From Pseudomonas abyssi (lineage in GTDB: Bacteria > Pseudomonadota > Gammaproteobacteria > Pseudomonadales > Pseudomonadaceae), in contig NZ_NTMR01000005.1 of the NCBI RefSeq assembly GCF_002307495.1, positions 186,001 to 250,000 on the forward strand: a stretch of DNA of 64,000 nt. Reading direction: 5' to 3'. The translations under genes were made by a program, and so were the position numbers. Positions within the stretch are counted from its first letter, which is position 1. Every line of letters begins with the position of its first letter. Below are positions 48,779 through 59,320 of this stretch, in pieces. Under the pieces are notes generated by a model. The model saw only the letters and a list, made by a program, of their open reading frames with translations. It was not told where the DNA came from and did not search any database.

Positions 48779-49920
48779 TGAAGATGTTGTCTCGTTGTCT
48801 GATCCTTGGTCTGTCCGCGGCCATTATGGTGGGGTGCAGCTCCAACAAGAAGGAGCTGCCGCCGGCCGAACTGGAGAAATTTGATGCCGAGGTCGAGCTG
48901 GACCGCATCTGGAAGCGCAACATTGGGGTTGGTCAGGGCGACCTGTATAACAACCTGACCCCCGCGCTGGACGGCCTGACGCTTTACGCTGCCGACGCCA
49001 AGGGGCGTGTGGTAGCCCTGGAGCGCGAGACCGGCAAGGAAAAGTGGGAAGTCAAACTTAAAGAGCCGCTGTCGGGTGCCGTTGGCGCGGGTGGTGGCCT
49101 GGTGCTGGTCGGTACCCTGGATGGTCAGGTGATTACCCTGGATGAAGCCGACGGCAGCGAAAAATGGCGCGCCCAGGTGTCCAGCGAGGTGCTGGCCGCT
49201 CCGCAGACCAACGGTGATGTCGTGGTGGTGCAGACCCAGGATGACAAGCTGGTTGCGCTGGATATCAGCAACGGCGAACGCCGCTGGATCTACGAATCGA
49301 CTCTGCCGGTTCTGACCGTGCGCGGCCACAGCGAGCCGCTGGTTGATGTTCGTCAGGTGTTCGCGGGTCTGGCCAGTGGCAAGGTTGTGGCGTTGTCCGC
49401 CGAGACGGGTATCCCGATGTGGGAGCAGCGTATAGCGCAGCCCACAGGGCGTTCCGAGCTGGAGCGTATGGTCGATATCGACGGTCGCCTGCTGCTGGAT
49501 GATCAGACCCTGTACGTGGTGTCCTACCAGGGCAACGTGGCCGCGCTGGATGCCCAGTCCGGTCGTCCGCTCTGGCAGCATGCTGCCTCCAGTTACACCG
49601 GTCCTGGCGCTGGCTTCGGCAGTGTCTACATCAGCGAAGCCGATGGCACCGTGCAGGCGCTGGATGCCGGCAGTGCGACCGAGCTGTGGAGCACCGAGGC
49701 ACTGGCCCGGCGCCAACTCACGGCCCCGGTCGCCTTCAGCAACTTTGTTGCGGTGGGTGACTATGAAGGTTACCTGCACCTGTTGGCGCAGACCGACGGC
49801 CGTATGGCCGGGCGTGTTCGGGTAGACGGCGACGGCCTGCGTGCTGCCCCGCTCACCGTGGGTGACCTGCTGTTTGTCTATGGCAACAGTGGCGACCTGG
49901 CTGCCTACAAGCTGAAGTAA
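48778..49920 (+). CDS. bamB: Outer-membrane protein assembly factor BamB
   Basis: 380-aa lipoprotein of the BAM complex. The lipobox is AIMVGC with Cys20. Eight PQQ-like blades build a propeller, with repeats such as LYAADAKGRVVALERETGKEKW, VLVGTLDGQVITLDEADGSEKW and VVVQTQDDKLVALDISNGERRW. The start is the GTG at 48778 (one-base overlap with yfgM) or the ATG at 48784. It is followed by a terminator before der. Confidence 0.95.
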   Translation: MKMLSRCLILGLSAAIMVGCSSNKKELPPAELEKFDAEVELDRIWKRNIGVGQGDLYNNLTPALDGLTLYAADAKGRVVALERETGKEKWEVKLKEPLSGAVGAGGGLVLVGTLDGQVITLDEADGSEKWRAQVSSEVLAAPQTNGDVVVVQTQDDKLVALDISNGERRWIYESTLPVLTVRGHSEPLVDVRQVFAGLASGKVVALSAETGIPMWEQRIAQPTGRSELERMVDIDGRLLLDDQTLYVVSYQGNVAALDAQSGRPLWQHAASSYTGPGAGFGSVYISEADGTVQALDAGSATELWSTEALARRQLTAPVAFSNFVAVGDYEGYLHLLAQTDGRMAGRVRVDGDGLRAAPLTVGDLLFVYGNSGDLAAYKLK

Positions 49921-49943
49921 GCCGAAAAGCGGTTATACTTTCC

Positions 49944-49983
49944 CGGCCGTTACACAGTCAGGTGTAACGGCCGTTTTGTTTTT
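49944..49983 (+). terminator. Terminator between bamB and der
   Basis: Hairpin CGGCCGTTACAC-AGTCAG-GTGTAACGGCCG followed by TTTTGTTTTTT. Confidence 0.9.
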
Positions 49984-50012
49984 TCTGCACAGCAGATGTG
50001 CGCGGAGTAATC

Positions 50013-51434
50013 ATGGTTCCTGTCATCGCCCTGGTGGGGCGGCCGAATGTCGGCAAATCCACGTTGTTCAACCGTCTGACCAAGAGTCGCGACGCCATTG
50101 TTGCCGACGTCTCCGGGTTGACCCGTGACCGCCAGTACGGTGAGGCCGTATGGCAGGGCAAGCCTTATATCGTGGTCGATACCGGTGGTATCAGTGGCGA
50201 CGAGGAAGGCCTGGATCTGATGATGGCCGGGCAATCCCTGCAGGCCATCGAAGAGGCCGATGCCGTGCTGTTTCTGGTCGACGCGCGTGCTGGTCGCACT
50301 GCTGGCGATGAGCAGATTGCCGCGCACCTGCGCAAGCGCAACAAGCACACCTATCTGATTGCCAACAAGATTGATGGGGCTGACCCGGACGCCATTCTGG
50401 GTGAGTTTGCCACCCTGGGGCTGGGGCAGCCGCTGGGTATTGCTGCTGCGCACGGGCGCAATATCAATCCGATGCTGGATGCGGTGCTCAACGACGAGAG
50501 CTTGCAGGTGACCGGTGAAGAGGGGCGCGTCGTTGAGCCCATCGGTACCAAGATCGCGATTATCGGCCGCCCCAACGTGGGCAAGTCCACGCTGGTCAAC
50601 CGCATGCTGGGTGAAGACCGGGTTGTGGTGTTTGATCAGGCCGGTACCACCCGCGACAGCATCTACATTCCCTACGAGCGTCATGACAAGCCCTACACGC
50701 TGATCGACACCGCCGGTGTTCGTCGTCGTGGCAAGGTGTTTGAGGCGATCGAAAAGTTCTCGGTGATCAAGACCCTGCAGGCCATTCAGGATGCCAACGT
50801 GGTGGTCTTTGTGATCGATGCCCGTGAAGGCATCGTCGAGCAGGATCTTCACCTGCTGGGCTTTGTGCTGGAAGCGGGCCGGGCGCTGGTGATTGCCGTC
50901 AACAAGTGGGACGGCATGGCGCAGGAAGAAAAGGACTTCGTCAAGACCGAGCTGGAGCGCCGGCTGATCTTTGCCCAGTTTGCCGACCTCCATTTCATTT
51001 CAGCGTTGCACGGCAGTGGCGTGGGCTTGCTCTACAAGTCGGTTGATCAGGCTTATACCGCCGCCATGACCAAGATTCCGACCCGCCGCATGACCGAAAT
51101 TCTGGAAGATGCCGTGACCGAGCACCAGCCGCCGATGGTCAACGGCCGCCGGATCAAGCTGCGTTATGCGCACCTGGGTGGCTCCAACCCGCCGATCATC
51201 GTGGTGCACGGCAACCAGGTCGATTCTGTACCGCGTTCCTACACGCGCTATCTGGAAAATACCTTCCGCAAGGTGCTCAAGCTCAAGGGCACGCCGATTC
51301 GGGTCGAGTACAAGGGCAGCGACAACCCCTATGCCGACCGAAAGAACACGCTGACCGAGCGTCAGGTGAACAAGAAACGCCGGTTGATGAGCCACAACAA
51401 GAAGATGAAGAAAAAGGGCAGGGACAAGCGCTGA
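50013..51434 (+). CDS. der: Ribosome biogenesis GTPase Der (EngA)
   Basis: 473-aa double GTPase needed for 50S assembly. The first G1 is GRPNVGKS at 9-16 with DTGG (G3) and NKID (G4). The second G1 (GRPNVGKS) is near 184-191, with DTAG and NKWD. A KH-like domain forms the C-terminus, which ends in a Lys/Arg-rich tail ([20 protein letters not shown]). The ATG at 50013 has GCGGAG upstream and the protein begins VPVIALVG. Confidence 0.96.
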   Translation: MVPVIALVGRPNVGKSTLFNRLTKSRDAIVADVSGLTRDRQYGEAVWQGKPYIVVDTGGISGDEEGLDLMMAGQSLQAIEEADAVLFLVDARAGRTAGDEQIAAHLRKRNKHTYLIANKIDGADPDAILGEFATLGLGQPLGIAAAHGRNINPMLDAVLNDESLQVTGEEGRVVEPIGTKIAIIGRPNVGKSTLVNRMLGEDRVVVFDQAGTTRDSIYIPYERHDKPYTLIDTAGVRRRGKVFEAIEKFSVIKTLQAIQDANVVVFVIDAREGIVEQDLHLLGFVLEAGRALVIAVNKWDGMAQEEKDFVKTELERRLIFAQFADLHFISALHGSGVGLLYKSVDQAYTAAMTKIPTRRMTEILEDAVTEHQPPMVNGRRIKLRYAHLGGSNPPIIVVHGNQVDSVPRSYTRYLENTFRKVLKLKGTPIRVEYKGSDNPYADRKNTLTERQVNKKRRLMSHNKKMKKKGRDKR

Positions 51435-51444
51435 TCCTGCTCAC

Positions 51445-51479
51445 ACAAAAAAGCCGGCATCATGCCGGCTTTTTTTGTG
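51445..51479 (+). terminator. Terminator after der
   Basis: Hairpin AAAAAAGCCGGCA-TCA-TGCCGGCTTTTTTT. The 120 bp beyond it, up to the OYE stop at 51601, hold nothing I can identify. Confidence 0.93.
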
Positions 51480-51600
51480 TCTGCTATTCAGGCATCTATT
51501 TGCTCTGCAGGTGGGGGAGGTCGTTGCGCTCGCAGGGACGCAACATGTCGCGTCCGTAAGGTGCGCGCGCTGCGTGCCCATCCCCGTGCAGTTGCACTCT

Positions 51601-52707
51601 TCAGGCATCCATGGTCGGGTAGTCGGTGTAGCCCTCGGCGCCGCCGCCGTACAGGGTGCGCGGGTTGACCTGATTCAACGGTGCGCCGGCCTGCAGGCGG
51701 GCCACCAGATCAGGGTTGGCAATGTAGGGGCGACCAAAGGCGGCAAATTGCGCCAGGCCGCTGTCCAGTGCCTCGGCGGCACTGTCACCGTCCAGTCCGC
51801 CGGCAAGGATAAAGTCGCCCTTGTAGACCTTGCGCAGCGCCGCCAGCAACTCGTCGAAGCCTTCGTAGCTGCCGCCGGCCCAGTCGGGCTTGTTCACGTG
51901 TACATAGGCCAGACCACGGCTGTTCAGCTTGCCCAGCAGGTAGCTGAATGTCTCCAGCGGGTTGGCGTCTTCAACACCATTAAAGGTACCGAGGGGCGAG
52001 ATGCGAATGCCGACGATACCGGCGTCGCCTGCGGCTGCCACCACGGCGTCAACGACCTCCAGTACCAGGCGGGCGCGGTTTTCGACGCTGCCGCCGTAGT
52101 TGTCGCTGCGCTGGTTGCTGTTTGAGCAGAGGAACTGGTCCAGCAGGTAGCCGTTGGCAGCGTGAATTTCAACGCCGTCAAATCCGGCCTGCAGTGCGTT
52201 GCGGGTGGCTTGTGCGTAGGTTTCCACCACCTGAGGCAGCTCGGCGGTTTCCAGCGCGCGGGGGGTGGAGGCGGCTGCCTTGTGATGGCTGCCGTCCGGT
52301 TCCTGCACGTAGACGTCCGCTTTGGCGACAATGGCAGAGGGGGCGACCGGTGCCTGACCGTTGGGCTGGATCAGGGTGTGCGAGATGCGGCCAACGTGCC
52401 ACAGCTGCAGGAATATCCGGCCGCCGGCGTTGTGTACCGACTCGGTCACGGCCTTCCAGCCGTCGATCTGCTCTGCGCTGTGGATGCCGGGCGTCCAGGC
52501 ATAGCCTTGCGCCTCGGGGCTGATCTGTACGCCTTCACTGATGATCAGGCCGGCGTTGGCGCGCTGGGTGTAGTACTCCACGTTCAGTGCCTGCGGCAGG
52601 TTGCCGGGCTGGGCTGCGCGCTGACGGGTCAGCGGGGCCATTACAACACGGTTGGGCAGGTCTAGGCTGCCCAGGCGGGCAGGTTGAAACAGGGTGGTGC
52701 TGGGCAT
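51601..52707 (-). CDS. Alkene reductase, old yellow enzyme family (NemA/XenB-like)
   Basis: 368-aa FMN enzyme of the classical OYE group. LDLPNRVVMAPLTRQRAAQPGNLP near 14, FLQLWHVGRISHTLIQPNGQAPVAPSA near 100, the substrate-binding His-Asn pair in VEIHAANGYLLDQFLCSNSNQRSDNYGGSVENRAR near 184, and FGRPYIANPDLVARL near 328 are diagnostic. It reduces maleimides, enones, nitrate esters or similar electrophiles with NADPH. It is divergent from an HxlR-type regulator across 116 bp, the typical setting for electrophile-inducible reductases. It belongs to a different subgroup from the OYE at 24528. Confidence 0.93.
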   Translation of the reverse strand: MPSTTLFQPARLGSLDLPNRVVMAPLTRQRAAQPGNLPQALNVEYYTQRANAGLIISEGVQISPEAQGYAWTPGIHSAEQIDGWKAVTESVHNAGGRIFLQLWHVGRISHTLIQPNGQAPVAPSAIVAKADVYVQEPDGSHHKAAASTPRALETAELPQVVETYAQATRNALQAGFDGVEIHAANGYLLDQFLCSNSNQRSDNYGGSVENRARLVLEVVDAVVAAAGDAGIVGIRISPLGTFNGVEDANPLETFSYLLGKLNSRGLAYVHVNKPDWAGGSYEGFDELLAALRKVYKGDFILAGGLDGDSAAEALDSGLAQFAAFGRPYIANPDLVARLQAGAPLNQVNPRTLYGGGAEGYTDYPTMDA

Positions 52708-52823
52708 GGATGTCTCCCGGATTCTGTCATCGGCGAATTGCCAATGCCGGACATTATGGGGGTGGCAATCTTTTTAACAAGTACGTACGATTTGCGCAGT
52801 CACTTACCCTGAGGTAACCATTG

Positions 52824-53213
52824 ATGACCGAAGAGCAACTGCGTATCGCCGCGAGCAAGCGCCTGGAGCGCGACGGCAAGGTTTACGCCACACCGATAGA
52901 AGTTACGCTGGACGTCATTGGCGGCAAGTGGAAATCGGTGCTGGCCTACCACATCATTCAGGGGCCGCAGCGGTTTTCCGAGCTCAAGCGGTTGGTGCCG
53001 GGGATTACCGAGAAGATGCTGACCCAGACGCTGCGCGAGCTGGAGCGCGACGGTGTGGTCAGTCGGACGGTGTTTGCCGAGGTGCCGCCGCGGGTCGAAT
53101 ACCGGATCACCGAGCACGGTGCCAGCTTGCAGCCGGTACTGGCGGCGATGTGCGCCTGGGGTAGAGGTCACTGGCAGCAAGGCGCTGCCAGTTCAGAGGG
53201 CATGCGGAATTAA
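52824..53213 (+). CDS. HxlR family transcriptional regulator
   Basis: 129-aa winged-helix regulator. The HxlR signature EVTLDVIGGKWKSVLAYHIIQGPQRFSELKR is at about 26-57, then LVPGITEKMLTQTLRELERDG and VEYRITEHGASL. Members such as YodB and HypR sense quinones or disulfide stress through a Cys; the Cys usually near the N-terminus is absent here, with only one Cys near residue 111 (AAMCAWG). It probably controls the divergent OYE gene. The last six codons and the TAA stop lie inside a repeat end (53194-53224), so the C-terminus was reshaped by that insertion. Confidence 0.88.
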   Translation: MTEEQLRIAASKRLERDGKVYATPIEVTLDVIGGKWKSVLAYHIIQGPQRFSELKRLVPGITEKMLTQTLRELERDGVVSRTVFAEVPPRVEYRITEHGASLQPVLAAMCAWGRGHWQQGAASSEGMRN

Positions 53214-53224
53214 TCAGCGCTTCC
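53194..53224. repeat. Solo repeat end overlapping the HxlR gene's 3' end
   Basis: 31 bp reading CAGAGGGCATGCGGAATTAA then TCAGCGCTTCC. It aligns base for base with the right end of the element at 57495-57624 and with the ends of copies A and B. It encodes the last residues SEGMRN and the stop of the regulator. Confidence 0.7.
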
Positions 53225-53231
53225 TTAAGGC

Positions 53232-54902
53232 TCAGGCGGCTTGTGCTTCGGCCTGACGCAGCGCGCGGTTGAGTGCGCTGAACAGGGCGCGGAAGCTGGC
53301 GGTGGTGAGGTTTTCGTCAATGCCGATGCCGTGCAGCGGACGACCGTTGTCGAGGCGAATCTCCACATAGGCGGCCGCCTTGGCATTGCTGCCCGAGCCA
53401 ATCGCGTGCTCGTGGTAGTCCATAATCTCTACCTTGACCGGCAAGCCGGCGACCAGTGCTTCCAGCGGGCCTTTGCCCAGGCCGCGCCAGTGCAGGGTCT
53501 CGCCCTTGTTGAGCACTTCCACGTCGACGGCACTGGTGCCGTTCTCTTCCTGCAGACGGTGGCGGATCAGTGCATAAGGGCTGGTCGCCTGTACGTATTC
53601 CTTCTCCAGCAAGCCGTGGATCTGCGCGGCGGTCAGCTCCAGACCCAGGCGGTCGGTTTCGCCCTGTACCACCTGGCTGAACTCGATCTGCATGCGGCGC
53701 GGCAGGCTGATACCGTACTCCTGCTCCAGCAGGTAGGTGATGCCACCCTTGCCCGACTGGCTGTTGACGCGGATGACCGCCTCGTAGCTGCGACCAATGT
53801 CCGCCGGGTCAATCGGCAGGTAGGGCACTTCCCAGACGCCGTTCGGGTCCTGTTGGCTGAAGCCCTTGCGAATCGCATCCTGGTGCGAGCCGGAGAAGGC
53901 GGTGTGAACCAGATCGCCCACGTACGGGTGACGCGGATGCACCGGCAACTGGTTGCACTCCTCGACCACCTTGCGCACGGCGTCGATATCGGAAAAGTCC
54001 AGCCCCGGGTGCAGGCCCTGGGTGTACATGTTCAGTGCCACGTTGACCAGATCAACGTTGCCGGTGCGCTCGCCGTTGCCGAACAGGCAGCCCTCGACGC
54101 GATCGGCACCGGCCATCAGGCCCAGTTCGGTCGCGGCCACGCCGGTGCCACGGTCGTTGTGGGTGTGCAGGCTGACCAGCACGCTGTCGCGGCGGCTGAT
54201 GTGACGGCAGAACCACTCGATCTGATCGGCGTAGATGTTCGGGGTGGACACTTCGACAGTGGCCGGCAGGTTGAGGATGACCTTGTTCTCCGGAGTCGGC
54301 TGCCAGACATCCAGTACGGCGTCACAGACCTGAACGGCAAAGTCCAGCTCGGTGGAGGTGAAGATCTCCGGTGAGTACTGGAAGGTCCACTGGGTTTCCG
54401 GCTGCTTGGCGGCCAGCTTCTTGATCAGCTTGGCGGCGTTGACGGCGATATCGGTTACGCCCTGCTTGTCCTGCTTGAACACAATGCGGCGGAAGCTGGG
54501 TGCGGTCGCGTTGTAAACGTGGATGATCGCTTTCTTGGCGCCACGCACGGACTCGAAGGTGCGCTCGATCAGGTCGGCACGGGCCTGGGTCAACACCTGA
54601 ATGGTGACGTCATCGGGGATGTGGCCATCTTCGATCAGGGTGCGCACAAAGTCGAAATCGGTCTGTGAGGCAGACGGGAAGGCGACCTCGATCTGCTTCA
54701 GGCCCACGGCCACCAGCGTCTTGAAGAAACGCAGCTTGCGCACCGGGTCCATCGGCTCGATCAGGGACTGGTTGCCATCACGCAGGTCGGAGCTGCACCA
54801 CACCGGGACTTCGGTGATGGTGCGGCTGGGCCACTGGCGGTCAGGAATGTCGATCGGCTGGAACGCACGATACTTGCTGGACGGATCTTTGAGCATGCTC
54901 AT
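53232..54902 (-). CDS. leuA: 2-isopropylmalate synthase
   Basis: 556-aa first enzyme of leucine synthesis (acetyl-CoA plus 2-oxoisovalerate). The TIM barrel has [20 protein letters not shown] near 31-50, the metal-binding [37 protein letters not shown] near 244, and the C-terminal LeuA_dimer allosteric domain for leucine feedback in the last 130 residues. The length matches the LeuA form of P. aeruginosa, longer at the N-terminus than the E. coli protein (523 aa). The ATG at 54902 has AGGGAA ten bases upstream. A Leu-rich ORF overlaps the start region and may regulate it. Confidence 0.97.
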   Translation of the reverse strand: MSMLKDPSSKYRAFQPIDIPDRQWPSRTITEVPVWCSSDLRDGNQSLIEPMDPVRKLRFFKTLVAVGLKQIEVAFPSASQTDFDFVRTLIEDGHIPDDVTIQVLTQARADLIERTFESVRGAKKAIIHVYNATAPSFRRIVFKQDKQGVTDIAVNAAKLIKKLAAKQPETQWTFQYSPEIFTSTELDFAVQVCDAVLDVWQPTPENKVILNLPATVEVSTPNIYADQIEWFCRHISRRDSVLVSLHTHNDRGTGVAATELGLMAGADRVEGCLFGNGERTGNVDLVNVALNMYTQGLHPGLDFSDIDAVRKVVEECNQLPVHPRHPYVGDLVHTAFSGSHQDAIRKGFSQQDPNGVWEVPYLPIDPADIGRSYEAVIRVNSQSGKGGITYLLEQEYGISLPRRMQIEFSQVVQGETDRLGLELTAAQIHGLLEKEYVQATSPYALIRHRLQEENGTSAVDVEVLNKGETLHWRGLGKGPLEALVAGLPVKVEIMDYHEHAIGSGSNAKAAAYVEIRLDNGRPLHGIGIDENLTTASFRALFSALNRALRQAEAQAA

Positions 54903-55035
54903 GGTTTGGGTTTCCCTGGGCTGGTTGGCCTCTTGTGAAGGCCAAAGGCAGTAACAAATAAGGAGCTAGTTGCAGTAGAAGGTAATGGCTGTGGTTTATG
55001 CTTGCAACAAGATGAAAAAAATTGGCAGAAATCAC
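54841..55035 (-). CDS. Possible leucine-responsive leader ORF overlapping leuA
   Basis: A 64-codon frame beginning with GTG at 55035 that ends 62 bases inside leuA. Near codons 19-31 it reads [16 protein letters not shown], with eight Leu in fourteen residues, written CTT, CTA, CTG, CTA, TTG, TTA, CTG and TTG, a codon choice rare in this genome. A hairpin TTGGCCT/AGGCCAA lies just after this run, directly before the leuA ribosome site. This is what a ribosome-stalling leader would look like. Against it: no clear ribosome site before the GTG, and no terminator T-run, so the mechanism would be translational. Confidence 0.4.
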   Translation of the reverse strand: MISANFFHLVASINHSHYLLLQLAPYLLLPLAFTRGQPAQGNPNHEHAQRSVQQVSCVPADRHS

Positions 55036-55118
55036 TTCTTGGGCGATAAATGTTGGTTTTTATTGCCTGCTCTTCGGGATTTCTGCCAGATGTTTGCGCG
55101 GCGATTTCAGGCTGGCTG

Positions 55119-55961
55119 TCAAGGCTCAAAGGTACCAATGAAGATGGCCGGATCAATGCGGCTGCCATTCAGGCTGACATTCCAGTGCAGGTGCGGGCCG
55201 GTAGCGCGGCCGGTAGAACCCACCTTGCCGAGAACGCCGCCGCGGGGGATTTCCTGACCCACGGCCACGTCAATGGCTGACAGGTGGCAGAACATGCTGA
55301 TCAGCCCCTGGCCGTGGTCGACGAATACCGTTTTGCCGTTGAAGAAGTAATCTCCCACCAGAATCACCTTGCCTGCCGCGGGTGCCTTGATTGGTGTGCC
55401 GGTACTGGCGGCAAAGTCGAGGCCCGAGTGCGGGTTGCGTTCCTCGCCATTGAAGAACCGACGCACACCAAAGGGGCTGGACTGGCGGCCCGGGACGGGG
55501 CGGTCAAACAACAGGTTGCTGGGCTGGCGCGGGCTGAACTGCGCGTAGGCGTCGGTCTGTTCTTTCAGTTCCCGCTGGATGCGTGCCAGCTGGGCTGGCG
55601 CCGGGTTGACCTGGCTCTGGTTGCGCAGGGTGATGTGCTGCTGGTCGTACTCGCGTGGATTGACGGTAAAGCTCAATTGGCTGCCGTCTTCCAGTGTGAT
55701 GTGCTGCTGGCCGGTAGCGGTATCCAGGCCCAGTCCGACGATGGCGATCCAGCGTTGGCCATCTTCGCGGATGGTCAGCAGCGGTTTGCCCTGATAGGTG
55801 GCCCGTGGCGCTTCGGCCTGTTCGGGCAGGGCTACCACGGCCACTCCGCCGGGTACCGGTTTGTCGAGCAGGCGGGTGATGAAACCGTCGGCCAATGCCG
55901 GCAGGCTGAACGCCGCCAGCAGCAGGGCCGCCAGTGGGCGGCGCAGTCGATGTATGTGCAT
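55119..55961 (-). CDS. M23 family (LytM) peptidase
   Basis: 280-aa exported metallopeptidase-like protein. The signal peptide is MHIHRLRRPLAALLLAAFSLPALA. The N-terminal half is a beta-rich region (PVPGGVAVVALPEQAE), and the C-terminal LytM domain carries the zinc motif HSGLDFAASTGTPI and HLHWNVSLNGSRIDP, so it looks catalytically competent. It probably cuts peptidoglycan cross-bridges. Its start lies two bases after the xseA stop, and the longer frame overlaps xseA entirely. P. aeruginosa has the same gene near xseA and leuA. Confidence 0.9.
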   Translation of the reverse strand: MHIHRLRRPLAALLLAAFSLPALADGFITRLLDKPVPGGVAVVALPEQAEAPRATYQGKPLLTIREDGQRWIAIVGLGLDTATGQQHITLEDGSQLSFTVNPREYDQQHITLRNQSQVNPAPAQLARIQRELKEQTDAYAQFSPRQPSNLLFDRPVPGRQSSPFGVRRFFNGEERNPHSGLDFAASTGTPIKAPAAGKVILVGDYFFNGKTVFVDHGQGLISMFCHLSAIDVAVGQEIPRGGVLGKVGSTGRATGPHLHWNVSLNGSRIDPAIFIGTFEP

Positions 55962-55963
55962 GG

Positions 55964-57340
55964 TTAATCCAGCAGTGACAGGGTGTGGGGTTCGTCTTTT
56001 ATGACCTCTACCGCCAGCGTGCCGTCTTGCAGGCGCACGTTCAGGCGCTGCCCGGGGCGGGTGTCGCCGGCGCTGCGCACCGCCTTGCCGTGCTGGTCCA
56101 GCAGAATGCTGTAGCCACGCCCCAGGGTGGCCAGCGGGCTCATCAGATGCAGGGCCTGTACTTGCTGTTGCAGGCGCGTGTGTTGCTGCTTGAGCTGTTG
56201 CTGCATGGCGCGCGGCAGGCGCTGATCCAGTTGCTGCCATTGTTCCTGCAGGCGCTGCAGGCGGCGCCCCGGGTGCTGCGTCGCCAGTCGGGTCTGCAGG
56301 TGTTGCAGGCGCTCGTTGCGCTGGCGCAGGCGGGTTTCCAGCGCCCGGCGCAGGCGCAGTTCCATTTCGTCCAGGCGCTGGGCCTGCTGGCTCAGCCGCT
56401 CGCCCGGGTGGCGCAGGCGGCGGCGCAGGCCATCGAGTTGCAGGCGGGCGCGGCTCAGGCGCTCGGCCAGTCGTTGCTGCAAGCGGCGCTGCAATTGCTC
56501 GACCTGGCGCAGCAGCGCCTGGCGGTCCGGGCTCAGCAGTTCTGCCGCCGCTGACGGGGTAGGGGCACGCACGTCGGCGACAAAATCACTGATCGAGATA
56601 TCGGTTTCATGGCCCACCGCGCTGATGGTAGGGGTGCGGCAGGCGGCCAGTGCGCGGGCGACCATCTCTTCGTTGAACGGCCACAGATCTTCCAGCGAGC
56701 CGCCACCACGGCTGAGGATGATGGCGTCAAAGCTGGCGCGGTCGGCCCGCTCCAGCGCCTGCACCAGCTGCGGCGCGGCCTCGCGGCCCTGCACGGCGGC
56801 CGGCACGATGACCAGCTCGATAAAGGGCGCGCGGCGGCCGAACACGCTGATGATGTCGCGTACTGCTGCACCGCTGGGCGAGGTGATTACACCGATGCGG
56901 GTCGGGTGTTCGGGCAGCGGCTGCTTGCGCTCGGCGGCAAACAGGCCCTCGCTCTGCAGCTTGGCCTTGAGCGCCTCAAAGGCCTGGCGTAGCGCGCCGT
57001 CACCGGCGGTCTCGACGCTGTCGACAATCAACTGATAATCGCCACGGCCCTCATACAGGCTGACCCGGCCGCGGGCGCGAATCTGCTGGCCGTCGCGCAT
57101 CGCCAGGCGCACGCGGGCGGCGTGCTGGCGGAACAGGGCGCAACGAATCTGCGCGCGGTCGTCCTTCAGCGTGAAGTACATGTGGCCGGAGCTGGGCCGC
57201 GACAGGTTGGACAGCTCGCCCTCGACCCAGATACGCGGAAAGACATCTTCCAGCAGTTGTCTGGCGCGGGCATTCAATTGGCTGACGCTGAGTACGTCTG
57301 GCTCGGCGGTGAGCTTCTGAAACAGGTGGTCGTCGTTCAT
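55964..57340 (-). CDS. xseA: Exodeoxyribonuclease VII large subunit
   Basis: 458-aa XseA, which with XseB degrades single-stranded DNA. The N-terminal OB fold begins LSVSQLNARARQLLEDVFPRIWVEGELSN and the core catalytic domain shows FFAAERKQPLP-like, GVITSPSGAAVRDIISVFGRR, AIILSRGGGSLEDLWPFNEE and SAVGHETDISISDFVADVRAPTPSAAAEL in order. A long Arg/Gln/Leu-rich coiled coil covers about 265-400, as usual. Its stop is three bases from the M23 gene, so they are cotranscribed. Confidence 0.95.
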   Translation of the reverse strand: MNDDHLFQKLTAEPDVLSVSQLNARARQLLEDVFPRIWVEGELSNLSRPSSGHMYFTLKDDRAQIRCALFRQHAARVRLAMRDGQQIRARGRVSLYEGRGDYQLIVDSVETAGDGALRQAFEALKAKLQSEGLFAAERKQPLPEHPTRIGVITSPSGAAVRDIISVFGRRAPFIELVIVPAAVQGREAAPQLVQALERADRASFDAIILSRGGGSLEDLWPFNEEMVARALAACRTPTISAVGHETDISISDFVADVRAPTPSAAAELLSPDRQALLRQVEQLQRRLQQRLAERLSRARLQLDGLRRRLRHPGERLSQQAQRLDEMELRLRRALETRLRQRNERLQHLQTRLATQHPGRRLQRLQEQWQQLDQRLPRAMQQQLKQQHTRLQQQVQALHLMSPLATLGRGYSILLDQHGKAVRSAGDTRPGQRLNVRLQDGTLAVEVIKDEPHTLSLLD

Positions 57341-57494
57341 GGGCGCATTCTAACAGGCTGCTGACAATCTACCCGCATTGTCGCTGCCGCGTTAACCGTG
57401 CGCATTTGTTTTATGACAATTGCGTCTGCTTGCCGGTTTTTTGCCTTGTAAAGACGCCTGCGTCTGCGCGCTCAGCCGCTTGCCAGAGCCTCCG

Positions 57495-57624
57495 GCGAGC
57501 GCTCAAGCATGCATCTGCTGCGTTGCGCTGCTTGCCAATAGAACCACTATTGGCTGCACATCGCGCCTTGCAGCTACACGCTTGAGCACTCGCAGAGGGC
57601 GTGTGGAATTGATCAGTGCTTCCC
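57495..57624. repeat. Half-element of the inner inverted-repeat family, copy C
   Basis: 130 bp matching the right half of copies A and B: GCGAGCGCTCAAGCATG at the left, the central GCCAATAG/CTATTGGC hairpin, and the 32-bp right end at 57593-57624. The left half is absent. It sits in the 395-bp gap between the divergent genes xseA and guaB, upstream of the guaB promoter; nothing else is visible in that gap apart from the promoter. Confidence 0.75.
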
Positions 57625-57673
57625 TTGCCGCCACGCCTTGCGTATTCTGGCATTTAGAGTGCTCAAGCCAATT

Positions 57674-59208
<1,535 letters not shown>

Positions 59209-59229
59209 GCGCAGCTCAACCCGCCAGCG

Positions 59230-59300
59230 GCAAGCTGAAAGCCTCAAGCTGCAAGCAGTACGGCCTGTACTTGTAGCTTGCGGCTTGGCGCTTGTAGCTT
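59230..59300. repeat. Period-7 repeat hairpin between guaB and guaA
   Basis: Units of AAGCTNN at 59230-59254 face units of GCTTGNN at 59273-59299, with the centre AGTACGGCCTGTACT forming the tip of a stem. The same 7-bp repeat type lies at 38269-38463. There is no clear terminator T-run on the plus strand, so guaA may still be read from guaB. Confidence 0.7.
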
Positions 59301-59320
59301 ACTTTTTCTGAGGAAATTCC

